Positions 62,080 through 64,000 of a DNA stretch of 64,000 nt are shown piece by piece. Position 1 is the stretch's first letter. The number at the start of each line of letters is the position of its first letter. Under the pieces are notes generated by a model that saw nothing but the letters and a program-made list of their open reading frames with translations, did not search any database and was not told where the DNA came from. Where the stretch lies: assembly GCF_009299475.1 (NCBI RefSeq), contig NZ_WBSN01000002.1, forward strand, positions 62,001-126,000, written 5' to 3'. Origin of the DNA: Bifidobacterium avesanii (GTDB lineage Bacteria > Actinomycetota > Actinomycetes > Actinomycetales > Bifidobacteriaceae). Position numbers and translations under genes: made by a program.

Positions 62080-64000
62080 ATGACGACCGTCACCGACATC
62101 GCATTCGAGCATTGGAACCCGGCGCCGACTGCGCTGGGCATGGGCGAGGCCAAGCCACGCATCTCGTGGCGGATCAAAGATGCGCCGGACGGGTTCCGGC
62201 AGAACGCCTACGCCATCGAGCTGACGTATGCGAACGGGGACGGAGAGCCGCGCGCATATGAAGCCGCTTCGCCCGACCGCGCGCTGGTGCCGTGGCCGGG
62301 GCGGGCGTTGGCGTCACGGGAGCGTGCGATTATTCGCGTGCGCGTCGCGGGCACAAGCACAGGCACAGACACAAGCACAGACATCATCGGCGCAAGTGCC
62401 ACGATCAACGGAAACGGTGCAAACAATGCGGGCGGCACCAACGCGATCGTCGAAGCCGCCTTCGCTAGCACAGTCTCCGCAGACGTGGTCGTCCCACACG
62501 CGCAAGCCGCCACAACCGCAGCCGCGTCACACGACCCAGCCGCCGAAACCACCGCCCCCGTCACGTCCGCCCCCGCCATCGTCACCACCAATGTGGTCGC
62601 CGAAACCACCGTCTCCGCTGCGTCCGCCGCAAACCCCGCCCAAACCGCACAACCCGTGTGGTCCGATTGGAGCGAACCCGTCGCCGTCGAGGCCGGACTG
62701 CTCGAGCCCACGGATTGGACCGCCGCGTTCATCTCCCCCGCAAACGGCCCCAACGCGGCCATCGGCGCGTTCGGCGAACCGGCTCCGATCGTCTTCACGG
62801 ATTTCGCCCTGCCCGCCGAGCCCGTCTCCGCCCGGCTGCACGTCACCGCGCACGGCCTGTTCGCGGCCGAGATCAACGGCACGTCCGTCGGCGAATCCGT
62901 GCTGGATCCGGGCTGGACGTCGTACCGCCACCGTCTGCGCTACCGCACGTTCGATGTGACGCCGCTGCTGCATGCGGGCGCGGGCAACCGCGTCGCCGCG
63001 CTGCTGGGCGACGGGTGGTGGCGCGGCAACCTCAAGTGGGACAACAAGCCGAACCGCTACGGCAGCCGGCTCGCCCTGCTTGCGCAGTTGGAGGTCATGT
63101 GCGCGGACGGCAGTCGGGTCACCGTCGCCACCGATCCGTCGTGGCGCGCGTGCGAAAGCGCCGTCATGGCCAATTCGCTGTACGACGGTTCGACGATCGA
63201 CCTGCGGCGCCCGGTCGGCATCGACGCGGCCACGCGAAGCATGCCGTCGTTCCCCGTCGAAGTCGTGGGCGCACCCACGCACGCTCCCGCGAACGCATCC
63301 ACGGACGCCGCGCACACCAGAGACGCCGCGACGCAGCCCGTCCAACTGGTCGCGCCGGACGGCCCCGCGATCCAGCGCATCGCCACGCGCCCGGCGGTCA
63401 AGGTCTGGAGCTCCCCCGCCGGCAAAACATTGGTGGACTTCGGCCAGAACGCGGTCGGCTGGGTGCGGCTGCGCGTGCGCGGCGGAAACGCAACGGCGGG
63501 CAAAACCGTCACCGTCCGTCACGCCGAGGTGCTGGAGTACGGCGAGCTCGGCACGCGTCCGCTGCGCGGCGCCAAGGCCACGGACCGGTACGTGCTCGCG
63601 GGAGATGGCGGGCGCACGCTCGAGCCGGTCTTCACCCTGCACGGTTTCCGCTACGCCGAAGTGACCGGCGTGTCCGATCTGCGCGCCGAAGACGTCGAGC
63701 AGGTGGTCGTGGGCACCGGCATGGAGCGCCGCGGCTGGTTCTCCTGCTCGGACGATCGGCTCAATCGCCTGTTCGAGAACGTCGTCTGGGGCGCGCGCTC
63801 GAATTTCGTGGACATCCCGACCGACTGCCCGCAGCGCGACGAGCGGCTCGGCTGGACCGGCGACATTCAGGTGTTCAGTCCCACGGCCCTGTACCTGTTC
63901 GACGCGTCCGGACTGCTCGTCTCCTGGCTCAAGGACCTCAGGGCCGAGCAGTTTCCGGACGGCAACGTGCCGCACGTGGTGCCCGAGCCGGACGCCGAAC
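62080..64000 (+). CDS. GH78 alpha-L-rhamnosidase (3' end outside the window)
   Basis: At least 640 codons of a glycosidase releasing L-rhamnose from plant glycosides or polysaccharides. Residues 1-~90 are the N-terminal beta-sandwich. A low-complexity Ala/Thr/Val insert of about 100 residues follows (~92-193). Next comes the Bac_rhamnosid_N region (SARLHVTAHGLFAAEINGTS, GDGWWRGNLKW), the concanavalin-like domain (VDFGQNAVGWVRLRVRG) and the start of the catalytic barrel (VDIPTDCPQRDERLGWTGDI), whose Asp/Glu-rich block carries catalytic residues. No signal peptide, so cytoplasmic. AAAGGAG lies five bases before ATG 62080. The frame is still open at the window end. Confidence 0.92.
   Translation, partial: MTTVTDIAFEHWNPAPTALGMGEAKPRISWRIKDAPDGFRQNAYAIELTYANGDGEPRAYEAASPDRALVPWPGRALASRERAIIRVRVAGTSTGTDTSTDIIGASATINGNGANNAGGTNAIVEAAFASTVSADVVVPHAQAATTAAASHDPAAETTAPVTSAPAIVTTNVVAETTVSAASAANPAQTAQPVWSDWSEPVAVEAGLLEPTDWTAAFISPANGPNAAIGAFGEPAPIVFTDFALPAEPVSARLHVTAHGLFAAEINGTSVGESVLDPGWTSYRHRLRYRTFDVTPLLHAGAGNRVAALLGDGWWRGNLKWDNKPNRYGSRLALLAQLEVMCADGSRVTVATDPSWRACESAVMANSLYDGSTIDLRRPVGIDAATRSMPSFPVEVVGAPTHAPANASTDAAHTRDAATQPVQLVAPDGPAIQRIATRPAVKVWSSPAGKTLVDFGQNAVGWVRLRVRGGNATAGKTVTVRHAEVLEYGELGTRPLRGAKATDRYVLAGDGGRTLEPVFTLHGFRYAEVTGVSDLRAEDVEQVVVGTGMERRGWFSCSDDRLNRLFENVVWGARSNFVDIPTDCPQRDERLGWTGDIQVFSPTALYLFDASGLLVSWLKDLRAEQFPDGNVPHVVPEPDAE

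Overview
The window reads as a high-GC Bifidobacterium chromosome (Actinobacteria). The evidence is a single-polypeptide type I fatty acid synthase of about 3,160 residues preceded by an actinobacterial acyl-CoA carboxylase pair and BirA, a nusA-infB-rbfA-truB-ribF block, sortase-anchored pilins, an amylosucrase-type GH13 enzyme and a GH78 rhamnosidase. The species cannot be named from this sequence alone.

Layout. 0-4.4 kb: a DUF4037/DUF4125 pair of unknown function and a membrane-anchored alpha/beta hydrolase. 4.5-10.4 kb (minus strand): an accessory catabolic cluster of small-molecule kinase, ethanolamine-type permease, AGXT2L-type PLP phospho-lyase, GntR/UTRA regulator and HAD hydrolase. 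I read it as a candidate coenzyme-B12-independent route for ethanolamine or a related amino alcohol. 10.7-26.3 kb: housekeeping genes radA, ribF, truB, rbfA, infB, nusA, tRNA-Ser(CGA), pnp and rpsO, with strong hairpin terminators inside the nusA-infB-rbfA series. 26.9-39.1 kb: an accessory region ending at tRNA-Gly(TCC), with an HTH protein carrying a G9 tract, a DUF4143 ATPase behind two matched operators, an FRG-domain gene, a two-gene pilus locus whose tip protein is cut off from its signal peptide by an in-frame TGA and which has no sortase gene, and a PIN toxin-antitoxin pair under a perfect operator palindrome. 39.3-43.7 kb: a PatB/MalY C-S lyase, an amylosucrase and AcpS. 45-61.7 kb: a coherent lipid module of birA, accC, accD and fas in translationally coupled order, with bioY and a FasR-like PucR-family regulator divergent. 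62 kb to the end: the start of a GH78 alpha-L-rhamnosidase.

How the genes work together. BioY imports biotin, BirA attaches it to the carboxylase alpha subunit, AccC/AccD make malonyl-CoA, AcpS loads phosphopantetheine onto the ACP domain of Fas, and the FasR-like protein probably senses acyl products. NusA, IF-2, RbfA, TruB, S15 and PNPase form the usual transcription/translation block.

The most unusual property is in the intergenic DNA. At least eight unrelated families of inverted or clustered repeats occupy nearly every long intergenic stretch. One 78-bp family (five copies) shows a compensatory base-pair change and is arranged as two roughly 300-bp composite direct repeats flanking the DUF4143 ATPase gene. 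These families, together with the kinase/phospho-lyase cluster, are the best candidates for undescribed biology here.
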